A stretch of DNA of 64,000 nucleotides from an uncultured Bacteroidales bacterium. Lineage in GTDB: Bacteria > Bacteroidota > Bacteroidia > Bacteroidales > UBA932. A program made the position numbers and the translations under genes. The stretch lies in contig UQYV01000007.1 of the NCBI GenBank assembly GCA_900545245.1, forward strand, positions 1-64,000, written 5' to 3'. The notes beneath the pieces are model-generated. The model made no database searches. It had not been told where the DNA came from and was given only the letters and a program-made list of their open reading frames with translations. This document shows positions 34,788 through 43,006 of the stretch, piece after piece. The stretch's first letter is position 1; every line of letters starts with the position of its first letter.

Positions 34788-36815
34788 ATGATTAAGAGAC
34801 TTATATCAATGACGCTTTCTGTGCTGCTTCTGTCGGGAACGGCGTACGCGGTGCAGTCATGCAAGACGGAGGAACCGGTTGAAAAACCTGTGGACCCGAC
34901 TCCGAAACCGGAGCCGGAGCCCGAACCGGAACCGACGCCGGACAGCGGAGACTTTGATAAAGTGCCGGAAGGCTTTGTTGAGGAGCCTGATGCGACTGTG
35001 GCAAATCCTGCCGGAACCGCAGACCTCGCCTCCCTCGAAAAGATGGGGCATCCGCGTGTGCTTATGAACAGGGCTGATTTCGACCGTCTTAAGGAAAAAG
35101 CTCTCAACAACCGTTTCCAGAACAAGACACTGTACAAACTGCACAAACTGCTCATGGATGTGGCCAACGAATCCGTGGCTGACAACACCCAAATTGTCTA
35201 TCAGCTGGATGCCGCCGGCAAACGCATACTCGACAAGTCGCAGCTCGCGCTCAAGAGGATAGGCTCTTGCGCATACGCCTACAGGATGACAGGGCAGTCG
35301 AGGTATCTGGAAAAGGCCGTCTCGGACATGAAGACCGTCATTGCCTTCACGGACTGGAACCAGAGCCGTCATTTTCTCGATACTTCCGAAATGGCATTTG
35401 CTGTGGCTCTCGGCTATGACTGGCTCTACTACAGCCTCGACTACGACCTCCGTGTCAGTGCGCGTAAGGCTCTGCTCAACAACGACATCATCAATGCCCG
35501 CAGCCATTGGTCCAACACCTCCGCGGGGAACTGGAATCAGGTCTGCTACGGAGGCTCCATCGCGGCGGCTATCGCTATCTACGGCAAGGAAAAGAGCGCA
35601 AGCGGCGGGCTGCTCAACGACTGCATAAAGAACAACGGCGACATGGTAAAGGCCATTTACGACCCGGATGGAGTCTATCCCGAAGGGTATTCCTATTGGG
35701 GATATGGCACCGGCTACCAGGGCGTGATTTTCACCCTGCTTGAGAATTCTTTCGGCCAGCTCTTCGGAATGGATGCGTCGGCCGGACTTGCCAAGACTCC
35801 GCAGTGGATGCTTATGATGACCGGCATCGGTAACCGTACATACTGCTATGGCGATTCAACCGGTTCGTATGCCGTTCCCAAAATGGGAATGTGGTGGTTT
35901 GCAAAGCATTATACCAACACTGCCCTGCTCAAGAACGAACTGGCTCTTCTTAATGGCGGTGGCTATACGACAGCCTGCGACGAGATTCGTCTGCTTCCTA
36001 TGGCCATTGCCTGTGCCAACGATATTGAAAATCTCGACACAGTTTCCGAAGGGGAGAATGTCAACCTCTATTCCGGTGGCGGAGAAGTTCCGGTCGTGCT
36101 GATGCGCACCGACTGGACAAATTCCGACACGGACCGCTATCTCGGACTGAAGGGTGGTCAGGCTAATTCCAGCCACGGCCACATGGATGCCGGCTCCTTT
36201 GTCTATGACGCTCTCGGGCTTCGCTGGTCGGAGGACGTGACAAGAGAATCCTACGCCAGGGTTGAGAATGCCCTCAAGGCTGCGGGCGGAAGCTTCTGGA
36301 ACATGGGTCAGAATTCTCTTCGCTGGCAGGTGTGGAGGCTCAACAATAGGGCACACAGCACCTTGACTGTCAACGACTCCGATCATTTGGTAACAAAGGC
36401 GGCAACGGTCGTGGAGGCTTCGGGGACTACTGCCGTGCTTGACCTGACCGGTCCGCTTTCAAAACAGGTGGAGTCTGCCCGCAGGACATTCAAGATTGTT
36501 GATGGCGAACTCTATGTGATTGACGAAATCACGGCAAAGGCGAGCCTCGATGCGGCCGTGGAGTGGAGGATGATGACTCCGGCGACTGTTTCTGTCGGCT
36601 CAGACGCCGAGACGCTTACGCAGAAGGGCAAGACGATGTATCTGAAGGCGACTTCTTCAGACTCATCCGTCCCTGTCTCCTACACGACATGGGCGGCCAA
36701 GGGCAGCAATTCCTGGGATACGCCTTGCACCGGTTACACTGTCGCCGGATTTACGGCCACCGTTCCGAAGGGAACAACCGTCACGTTCACGACAAAACTG
36801 ACTCCGTCCCTATAG
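34788..36815 (+). CDS. heparinase II/III-type polysaccharide lyase
   Basis: This 675-residue protein fits the heparinase II/III superfamily of polysaccharide lyases. A signal peptide ends near AYAVQSC; lipid attachment at that Cys is possible but the lipobox VQSC is unusual. A Pro/Glu-rich linker (about 28-50) leads to the alpha-toroid (GHPRVLMNRADFDRL, GYDWLYYSL, NWNQVCYGG, YPEGYSYWGYG). The beta-sheet domain carries SHGHMDAGSFVYDALG with His 463 and His 465. Superfamily members cleave alginate, heparin, gellan or hyaluronan depending on family; the exact PL family is not assignable by eye, with PL33 a candidate. It lies in the susCD operon (34 bases after susD), so the product acts on the same glycan. 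Confidence 0.85.
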   Translation: MIKRLISMTLSVLLLSGTAYAVQSCKTEEPVEKPVDPTPKPEPEPEPEPTPDSGDFDKVPEGFVEEPDATVANPAGTADLASLEKMGHPRVLMNRADFDRLKEKALNNRFQNKTLYKLHKLLMDVANESVADNTQIVYQLDAAGKRILDKSQLALKRIGSCAYAYRMTGQSRYLEKAVSDMKTVIAFTDWNQSRHFLDTSEMAFAVALGYDWLYYSLDYDLRVSARKALLNNDIINARSHWSNTSAGNWNQVCYGGSIAAAIAIYGKEKSASGGLLNDCIKNNGDMVKAIYDPDGVYPEGYSYWGYGTGYQGVIFTLLENSFGQLFGMDASAGLAKTPQWMLMMTGIGNRTYCYGDSTGSYAVPKMGMWWFAKHYTNTALLKNELALLNGGGYTTACDEIRLLPMAIACANDIENLDTVSEGENVNLYSGGGEVPVVLMRTDWTNSDTDRYLGLKGGQANSSHGHMDAGSFVYDALGLRWSEDVTRESYARVENALKAAGGSFWNMGQNSLRWQVWRLNNRAHSTLTVNDSDHLVTKAATVVEASGTTAVLDLTGPLSKQVESARRTFKIVDGELYVIDEITAKASLDAAVEWRMMTPATVSVGSDAETLTQKGKTMYLKATSSDSSVPVSYTTWAAKGSNSWDTPCTGYTVAGFTATVPKGTTVTFTTKLTPSL

Positions 36816-36870
36816 GGCGCGATGATTTATTGATATTAACTAAACTCATTTTAATAACAACATTAGGTTT

Positions 36871-37326
36871 ATGAAAAGATTCTTTTTCTTAAGCATGCTT
36901 GCGATGTTCTTAGGAACATTTGCGCTAACCTCCTGCAAGAAAGAGCAGAAGGAAGATCCCACTGTGGTCGCGGTGGAGGCTACGGAAATCACTGCCACTA
37001 CCGCCACTGTAACTATTTCGGTGACGGGCGCTGTCCCGCAGATGGTTCGCTTTGTCGCTCCTGTTTCAGTGGAGTCCCTCGGCTTTGACGTTGAGGATGC
37101 CGCTGCCGTTGCTGAGTATGCATCGAAGGGTACGGCCGTGGCCACCCCTTATTCCTCAAAGGTGACTGAACTTGCCCCTGCAACTGAATATTTCACCGCA
37201 GCTGTGGCATTCGACGCCAATTTCAAGGTTGTCAGCACCTCTTCCGCCGTGTTCACTACGGCCGTTCCGGACAATGCCATCGGAGACAATGCCGGAGCCG
37301 GCGAAATCACCAATGACCGCTGGTAG
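36871..37326 (+). CDS. small lipoprotein with FN3-like module
   Basis: The 151-residue protein has a lipoprotein signal (lipobox LTSC, Cys 22). One beta-sandwich module resembling fibronectin III follows: VVAVEATEITATTATVTISV, then SSKVTELAPATEYFTAAVAFDANFKVVSTSSAVFTT. It ends with a short acidic tail. It resembles the FN3-like modules of the FISUMP lipoproteins (for example EITATTATV compared with KITQTSAIL). Its place after the lyase in the susCD operon suggests a small surface glycan-binding or spacer protein, but no ligand can be named. Confidence 0.7.
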   Translation: MKRFFFLSMLAMFLGTFALTSCKKEQKEDPTVVAVEATEITATTATVTISVTGAVPQMVRFVAPVSVESLGFDVEDAAAVAEYASKGTAVATPYSSKVTELAPATEYFTAAVAFDANFKVVSTSSAVFTTAVPDNAIGDNAGAGEITNDRW

Positions 37327-37399
37327 TTCTCTGTTTAACGACCTGAAGTTGTCCTCGCATTAATGTTTTGGGCAGCTTCTCACTAAAAAGAAAGAATTT

Positions 37400-39550
37400 A
37401 TGAAGAAGATAATGATTTTCTGCACGGCGGCCCTTGCGCTGGCAGCCTGCACAAATGAACTCACGGAGACCGTCGGCAATTCGACCCAGCCTGCCGTGAC
37501 ACTTGAAGGAGGATTCTCTTGGGCGGACACCAAGACGGCGTTCACCGATGCGGAGGCTTCTACAAACAAGCTCGTGTGGTCAAAGGATGACGCCATCGGA
37601 ATTTTCACCACCTCCGGAACAACGAACAACATCAACTATAGGGCCTACCTTCTCCGCAGCTCCATCGGAGCCACAAACGGAGTCTTCATCCCTGAAGAGC
37701 CTGTTTCTGAGGATGTTCCAGGACTTCAGCTTCCTGAAACAGGTTCTGACAATTTCCTCATCTACTATCCGTACAGCCCGGCGACCGACATCAACGTCGA
37801 CGACGTCAAGATTCACTTGACCGTTTCGGACCTCCAGACCCAGTCTGAAGTCAGCGACAAGGAAATCGGAAAGAATGGATTTGCCTACGGAGTCGCAAAG
37901 GTTGCTTCCGACACCAAGAAGATAAACTTCTCGCTCACTCACGCGATGTCATATCTCCGCTTTGTCGTCGCATCGACGGACTATTCAGCCTACATGCTCA
38001 AGTCAGTCCAGCTCTACGATGTTGCAGGAGAGGCAGTTCTCGCTGGAGACTACACTTTTGACGTTGCAAGCAGCACGATAGAGGCCGTAAAGGGCGCGAC
38101 CAAGTCATCTGCCAAGGTTTCCCTCGCAGAAGGCGCCAAGTTCCAGGCAATAGGTTCCGGCAAGCAGGAACTCTATCTCACTCTCCTTCCGGGCGCGGAT
38201 CTTACTTCCGCAACTGTCTATGCTGTAGTCACCTTTGTCAATGACAAGAAAGAGACTGTCAGCATTCCTGTAGAACTTTCAAAGAAGGGCAAACTTGCAG
38301 CCGGAACAATGACCACAATTGACCTCGGCTCTGTCAATGCTTCAAACAACGCATTTGCGTGGTATGAGCCTGTGGAGAAGAGAAATCTCGTGAACGGCTG
38401 GTGCTATGGTGCGCAGAACACCTATTTCGTTGAGCGCAGCGCGGATGGCAATTGGAATCAGGTGACATTCGAGGTGAAGGCTCGCGGTGACTTCTCTCAG
38501 GTTGCCGAGCCTAAGTATGTGGGCCTCCTCTCTTCTGGAGATGTTGGAGCAAATGGTCTCATCCGTCTTTCTGACGGCACAGCTATCTACAACGACAAGC
38601 CTACCACTCCTGTGAGCGACAACTATGAGGTCACTGTGGAGATGGCTCCGACGTCAAAGGGCTGCGGAAGTTCCGCTTGGGGTACGGTCGCAATTTATGA
38701 CAAGGACTACAATCTCCTTTGGGCATATATGATTAACTCTTATGAGCCTGGCGAAGAGCCGAAGGCCAACGCATATCCTGGTATCGGCAAGTCCGTTATG
38801 GACCGCAACCTCGGTGCAAAGAGGCCTTCTACAAAGGAGATAATCCCTGCAAAGGGTGATTGGGGAGCATATTTCCAGTGGGGACGCCCTTCTCCTCTAA
38901 TGTGGTCGAACAGCAAACAAGAACACTATAACGGTGCCTATGTAACAGCAGATACGGATCTCAAGGCTGCTCTTGCAAAGCCGTTTATCAAATGGCACTA
39001 TTCAAAGGGAGACGGCTGGAACTCAAATGGCAACTGGTATGTCGGAGAATTCCGTAACCTTTGGGGTAGCAATGACACGGAAGACTACTATGATAAGAAC
39101 AACGATATGGGCAAGACAGTCTATGACCCATGTCCGGCAGGTTATCGCGTGGCTTCCGGCGATGTCATAGAGTATGCAATCAAGTATGGAAAACGCAATG
39201 AGATAGACCACCTTGATGTTACTCCGAAAGACGATATTCTATTCCCGAGCATTGCATCAGTAGTCGAGATTCCTCTTGACGGCGAGGCAAAGGACTATTG
39301 GATTTACATCGGAGTGCATTGGGCCTCAGGTGGCAATCTTTGGGGAAACAGGACACCTTCTAACAATAGGGCTGGAGCTCTCTATTGGTCAAATTCTCCG
39401 GTGGGCAATCAAGGATATCTCCTCCAGCACTGCTATTTCTCAGCAGGCTATGGTGGAGCAGACGGCGACAAAGACGGCAAGAAGACTTACACTGCCAATA
39501 GGGCACAAGCTATGGCAGTTCGCTGCATGGTAGATACCGACAACCGATAG
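37400..39550 (+). CDS. fimbrillin-like/FISUMP fusion lipoprotein, putative glycan-binding protein
   Basis: The 716-residue product starts with a lipoprotein signal (lipobox LAAC, Cys 17). Residues about 35-305 are fimbrillin-like (LVWSKDDAIGIFTTSG, LIYYPYSP, FSLTHAMSYLRFVV, AAGTMTTIDLG). Residues about 310-455 form a linker beta-region (NLVNGWCYGAQNTYFVE). From about 462 to the end comes a FISUMP-type module (VMDRNLGAKRP, YFQWGRPSP, YDPCPAGYRVASG, LYWSNSP, AMAVRCMVD). The position at the end of the susCD operon is where surface glycan-binding proteins usually lie, so a binding role is reasonable. A hairpin 10 bases after the stop ends the operon. Confidence 0.75.
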   Translation: MKKIMIFCTAALALAACTNELTETVGNSTQPAVTLEGGFSWADTKTAFTDAEASTNKLVWSKDDAIGIFTTSGTTNNINYRAYLLRSSIGATNGVFIPEEPVSEDVPGLQLPETGSDNFLIYYPYSPATDINVDDVKIHLTVSDLQTQSEVSDKEIGKNGFAYGVAKVASDTKKINFSLTHAMSYLRFVVASTDYSAYMLKSVQLYDVAGEAVLAGDYTFDVASSTIEAVKGATKSSAKVSLAEGAKFQAIGSGKQELYLTLLPGADLTSATVYAVVTFVNDKKETVSIPVELSKKGKLAAGTMTTIDLGSVNASNNAFAWYEPVEKRNLVNGWCYGAQNTYFVERSADGNWNQVTFEVKARGDFSQVAEPKYVGLLSSGDVGANGLIRLSDGTAIYNDKPTTPVSDNYEVTVEMAPTSKGCGSSAWGTVAIYDKDYNLLWAYMINSYEPGEEPKANAYPGIGKSVMDRNLGAKRPSTKEIIPAKGDWGAYFQWGRPSPLMWSNSKQEHYNGAYVTADTDLKAALAKPFIKWHYSKGDGWNSNGNWYVGEFRNLWGSNDTEDYYDKNNDMGKTVYDPCPAGYRVASGDVIEYAIKYGKRNEIDHLDVTPKDDILFPSIASVVEIPLDGEAKDYWIYIGVHWASGGNLWGNRTPSNNRAGALYWSNSPVGNQGYLLQHCYFSAGYGGADGDKDGKKTYTANRAQAMAVRCMVDTDNR

Positions 39551-39560
39551 GAAATCATTG

Positions 39561-39608
39561 AAATTTTTCGGGATTTCGCGGAAATTCTGGAGAAATCCCG
39601 AAAAATTT
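39561..39608 (+). terminator. hairpin ending the susCD operon
   Basis: The arms aaatttttcgggattt (39561-39576) and aaatcccgaaaaattt (39593-39608) pair perfectly over 16 bases around a 16-base loop. No separate T-run follows on the plus strand, so it is a probable rather than a certain terminator. It separates the operon from the tRNA gene. Confidence 0.7.
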
Positions 39609-39671
39609 GTTAAAGCAATTATTTTGTTGTACCTTTGTCGTCCCTTTGCGGAACAGATTGGTACAACAACT

Positions 39672-39758
39672 GGTGAGATGGGTGAGTGGCTGAAACCAGC
39701 AGTTTGCTAAACTGCCGAACTCGTTTGGGTTCCGGGGGTTCGAATCCCCCTCTCACCG
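39672..39758 (+). tRNA. tRNA-Ser (anticodon GCT)
   Basis: The acceptor stem GGTGAGA (39672-39678) pairs with TCTCACC (39751-39757), followed by the discriminator G. The anticodon stem gcagt/actgc encloses the loop with anticodon GCT at 39706-39708, which reads AGC/AGU serine codons. The T arm gggggttcgaatccccc lies at 39734-39750. A long variable arm is present, as expected for tRNA-Ser. The CCA end is not encoded. It sits inside the utilisation locus. Confidence 0.96.
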
Positions 39759-39862
39759 CAGGGTCAGAAGGCCGGCTAATTGCTTATTAGTCGGCTTTTC
39801 TTTGCATAGGGCCTGCTAGTTCGACGATATATTCATAACTTGATAACATAAACTGATTTATT

Positions 39863-41092
39863 ATGAGAAAGAAACTTTTGAGAATCGCTCTTCTTGCCTC
39901 GGCAGTTTTTGCCTGCACTCCGAAGAATGACATCGTGAACGACAACATCAGCTTTGCAGAGAAGCAACTTGCCGGGCTCATCGCCGAATCGGAAGAAGAC
40001 GACACAGTCAGATTTCCTTCGACCGTCAAGGACGGCAAGGTGGTTTTTGTCCCGATGAGGGATTGGGTCAGCGGATTCTTTGCCGGGACGATGTGGTATA
40101 TGTATGAGCTCACCGGCAACGAAGACTATGCGGTTCATGCCCAGAAGCAGACCGAGGCACTGAGAGACCTTCAGTATTTCACTTCCCACCACGACGTCGG
40201 TTTCATGGTCTACGACAGCTTCGGCAACGGGCTCAGACTCAAGAATATCCCCGGATATGACACGGTCGTTGTCAACACCGCGAAGTCTCTCGCCACCCGT
40301 TTCCGCCCGAACGCCGGCATCATCCAGTCCTGGGACGTCGTCGGAGGCTGGCAGAAGGAGAGGGGATGGAAGTGTCCGGTAATCATAGACAACATGATGA
40401 ACCTCGAACTCCTTTTCCGCGCAAGCGAGATTTCCGGAGACCCGACATTCCGCAACATCGCGATAACTCACGCCGACAAGACGCTTGAAAACCATTTCCG
40501 CAGCGACTACAGCAGCTACCATGTTGTTGACTACGACCCTGAGACCGGCGCTGTCCGCAGCCGCGAGACCGCACAGGGCGCAGGCGACGAGTCTCGCTGG
40601 TCAAGAGGCCAGTCTTGGGCGCTCTACGGCTACACCGCCACCTACCGCTACACGAAAGAGCCGCGCTATCTTGAGCAGGCCAAGCATATCGCCGACTTTC
40701 TTGTTAATGAGAAGAATATGCCGGAGGATTTCGTCCCGCTTTGGGATTATGATGCCGTGGAATATGCCAAGGTGACGCCGGCGTATGAAAAATATGTGAA
40801 TCAAAGAGACGCCTCTGCCGGCGCAATCATGGCATCTGCCCTCTATGAACTCTGGCAGTACACTAAGGACAGCAGCTACCTCAAGACCGCAGACAAGATT
40901 GTCACTTCCCTTTCTGCAGCCCCTTACCGCGCCGAACTCGGCACGAATGGCGGCTTCCTTCTCCAGCACTCAGTGGGCAGCATCCCTCACGGCAACAGCA
41001 TCGACGTTCCGCTCAACTACGCCGACTACTACCTCCTCGAAGCCCTAGTCCGCAAACGTCACATCGAACGCGGCGAGAATCCCGTAGAGTAA
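39863..41092 (+). CDS. GH88 unsaturated glucuronyl hydrolase
   Basis: GH88 enzymes hydrate and release the 4,5-unsaturated uronic acid that lyases leave at the end of oligosaccharides. The 409-residue lipoprotein (Cys 18 in VFACTP) has the alpha6/alpha6-barrel with the two catalytic aspartates seen as Asp 111 in HHDVGFMVYDS and Asp 176 in IIDNMMN. Also seen are WSRGQSWALYGY and the C-terminal PLNYADYYLLEAL. It fits directly with the two lyases of the locus. It is transcribed alone after the tRNA gene; its product probably works in the periplasm. Confidence in the family is high; linkage preference is unknown. Confidence 0.93.
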   Translation: MRKKLLRIALLASAVFACTPKNDIVNDNISFAEKQLAGLIAESEEDDTVRFPSTVKDGKVVFVPMRDWVSGFFAGTMWYMYELTGNEDYAVHAQKQTEALRDLQYFTSHHDVGFMVYDSFGNGLRLKNIPGYDTVVVNTAKSLATRFRPNAGIIQSWDVVGGWQKERGWKCPVIIDNMMNLELLFRASEISGDPTFRNIAITHADKTLENHFRSDYSSYHVVDYDPETGAVRSRETAQGAGDESRWSRGQSWALYGYTATYRYTKEPRYLEQAKHIADFLVNEKNMPEDFVPLWDYDAVEYAKVTPAYEKYVNQRDASAGAIMASALYELWQYTKDSSYLKTADKIVTSLSAAPYRAELGTNGGFLLQHSVGSIPHGNSIDVPLNYADYYLLEALVRKRHIERGENPVE

Positions 41093-41112
41093 CATTTCAT
41101 CGATATTTAAGA

Positions 41113-41245
41113 AAGGGGCCGATAAAAAGTCCCGAATGGACCGCGCCGGGGGCGCGAGATACCCCTAATAGGGGTCGCAGACATTAGTCTGCGGGGGTTA
41201 GGAAGTCCGGAGGAGGGAGAACAAAAGACTTTTTGGTCTCCCTCT
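41113..41245. other. structured non-coding stretch with consecutive hairpins
   Basis: Between GH88 and the convergent AbiEii gene are three short perfect hairpins: cgcgcc/ggcgcg (41142-41156), acccc/ggggt (41161-41175) and gcagac/gtctgc (41177-41192). A fourth, gagggaga/tctccctc (41213-41244), is followed by ttttct and is a likely terminator for GH88. The block is more GC-rich and structured than needed for termination alone. No ORF is present. It may be a small RNA or an interspersed repeat unit. Confidence 0.55.
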
Positions 41246-41287
41246 TTTCTGACGACTTCATCAATGCGTCACCCTAAATCACCCATG

Positions 41288-42307
41288 TTACATGGCTCTT
41301 ACCCTTTCCTGCAATTCCTCTATCCTGTGCATCAGATCATCAAATTCCAGAGACTTCCCGTATATGAAGGCGCGTCTCATGTCTGCATAGTCGGCTTTCC
41401 AAGCATCAATTGACGATTCGGGGATTGTGAACTTGATTGCTGATGGTCTATGAAGGTCATAGTTGACATATTTCAGAGCATAGCATGATTTGCGGTGTTC
41501 GACTATTGCTTCATACAACGCTTTGTCCAACAATGCTTCTTTCCCATATTTTGTATCCATAAGTTTCTCTATGTCATAAAGATGGCGGGACATACGTAAA
41601 TATCGTGGCCTTTCCTTCTGGAACTCTTCGGAGAGCAGGAATATTTTTTCTAAAAAAGTTCGTGTCGGCAAGACAGTCCTAACCTTGCAGCTCGTGCCGG
41701 AGTCTTCTCCTGCAAAACTTTCCTCAATTAGGGAATGTATGTCCTTCAGCTCTGTCGGCTCATCCATGGAGAGGGCACTGATTTCAATCTTTACACGAGG
41801 AGGAATGTAGTTTATATAGTTTTCAATGATTGAAGGATAGTGTAGCAGGATGACCGTCGGGTCTTTATCGGAGTCTATCGTGTGCCATTCTCCATTCTTA
41901 TCCTGCGCTTGTGTTACATTCTCTATGCGGAATCCAGAAACGCCCATTTCTTTCAGTTTCGCATCCAACTGTGGTGAAAGTGTTTCGTGGATATAGGAAC
42001 GCGCTGTCTTTCGCAGTTTCTCGCGCTGGCTCTTGCTGTTATTCTCGATGCCGAAGAACGAGCGGCTGATGGCCAGGTCTATGTCTTCGGAGAATCGTTC
42101 AATGAGGTTGAAACCTTTAGAAAGTGAAGTCCCACCCTTGAAAGTCAATGAATTGCAACAGTCTGTCAGGAATAGAGCTTTGAGGGTTGCCGTTACCCAC
42201 CAGTCCTTTTCTATTGCCACCTGATTGATTCCCGGATGTCCTGATTCCGTTCGTTGCAACATGGCCAAACGGTCCGTCAAATTGTTGGTAATCCACAACT
42301 TCTCCAT
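41288..42307 (-). CDS. AbiEii-type nucleotidyltransferase toxin
   Basis: The 339-residue protein matches AbiEii/AbiGii toxins, which are nucleotidyltransferases that block growth on phage infection in type IV toxin-antitoxin systems. Motifs seen are EKDWWVTATLKALF near the N-terminus, the nucleotidyltransferase segment FKGGTSLSKGFNLI and the metal-binding ERFSEDIDLAI near residues 70-80, then a Lys/Arg-rich C-terminal half (RTFLEKIFLLSEEF, RHLYDIEKL). The partner AbiEi-type gene lies six bases upstream. The pair stands within a carbohydrate locus, where it may stabilise the region or defend against phage. Intact by length and motifs. Confidence 0.88.
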   Translation of the reverse strand: MEKLWITNNLTDRLAMLQRTESGHPGINQVAIEKDWWVTATLKALFLTDCCNSLTFKGGTSLSKGFNLIERFSEDIDLAISRSFFGIENNSKSQREKLRKTARSYIHETLSPQLDAKLKEMGVSGFRIENVTQAQDKNGEWHTIDSDKDPTVILLHYPSIIENYINYIPPRVKIEISALSMDEPTELKDIHSLIEESFAGEDSGTSCKVRTVLPTRTFLEKIFLLSEEFQKERPRYLRMSRHLYDIEKLMDTKYGKEALLDKALYEAIVEHRKSCYALKYVNYDLHRPSAIKFTIPESSIDAWKADYADMRRAFIYGKSLEFDDLMHRIEELQERVRAM

Positions 42308-42313
42308 ATTATT

Positions 42314-42919
42314 CTATTTGTTTAGCATTGGTTTTATAATTCGTCTCATCCAGCCCGGCATCATCTCCACGTCCCTGATAAGACTGCTCCTGTCAGCTTC
42401 TTTTGACACAAGTTCACATATAATCTGCAATTCTTCGTCTCCCACATTTTCTTTTTTCAACTCTTTGAGAGCCTGCACCAGCAGGGCGGCCAATCGTGTT
42501 TTATAACAAAAATTTCTAGGAACGCCACGCTTCAGCACTACCTGGCTATTGGCAAGCCTGACAATCCTTTCACTCCCTGTTGTCAGGTATATGTAGTTCA
42601 TCGGCACTTGGGTTGAAAACCCCAATGCATTCATGGCTGTCATTCCCGATGGCAGCACCTGTGCATTGTCACGAACCGCGATTGCCTGGACAATTTTCTC
42701 CACTGATGGCAACACCAGTCCAAAATGACTCGTTCGTGGCTTTACATATATTCCCTGTGCAAGTTTATATAAAGTTCCGTCATGTGTCAGTTCCGTCAAT
42801 ATACTTCCGACAAACTCGGGGTGATATTCAGGAAAGTCTGAACGAAACAACACACTGTCCTCCGGAAGTTTCTCTATTCTGGACTTTAAAGTTGTTCTTT
42901 CTGAATCCATAACATCCAT
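42314..42919 (-). CDS. AbiEi-type antitoxin (DUF6088-like)
   Basis: The protein is the usual partner of AbiEii: an N-terminal winged helix (LPEDSVLFRSDFPEYHPEFVGSILTELT, LYKLAQGIYVKP) and a C-terminal domain with QVLPSGMTAMNALGFSTQVP and a YLTTGSERIVRL beta-region. It binds DNA and represses its own operon in characterised examples. The open frame reaches an ATG at 42964, but a TACCTTTG promoter box (42959-42952) lies within those first codons, so I prefer the ATG at 42919 (201 aa); 42910 is also possible. The gap to the toxin gene is six bases. Confidence 0.85.
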   Translation of the reverse strand: MDVMDSERTTLKSRIEKLPEDSVLFRSDFPEYHPEFVGSILTELTHDGTLYKLAQGIYVKPRTSHFGLVLPSVEKIVQAIAVRDNAQVLPSGMTAMNALGFSTQVPMNYIYLTTGSERIVRLANSQVVLKRGVPRNFCYKTRLAALLVQALKELKKENVGDEELQIICELVSKEADRSSLIRDVEMMPGWMRRIIKPMLNK

Positions 42920-42951
42920 TAACCTTTGAAATTTTGTTAATTTTTCCAAGG

Positions 42952-42959
42952 CAAAGGTA
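42952..42959 (-). promoter_or_regulatory. -7 box TACCTTTG of the AbiE pair
   Basis: The minus strand reads TACCTTTG, fitting TAnnTTTG, 33 bases before the ATG at 42919. It decides against the longer ORF start at 42964. Confidence 0.5.
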
Positions 42960-43006
42960 TGCATTTATTTTTATCGATGAAAAACTAATTTGAATTTTAT
43001 GTCTTT

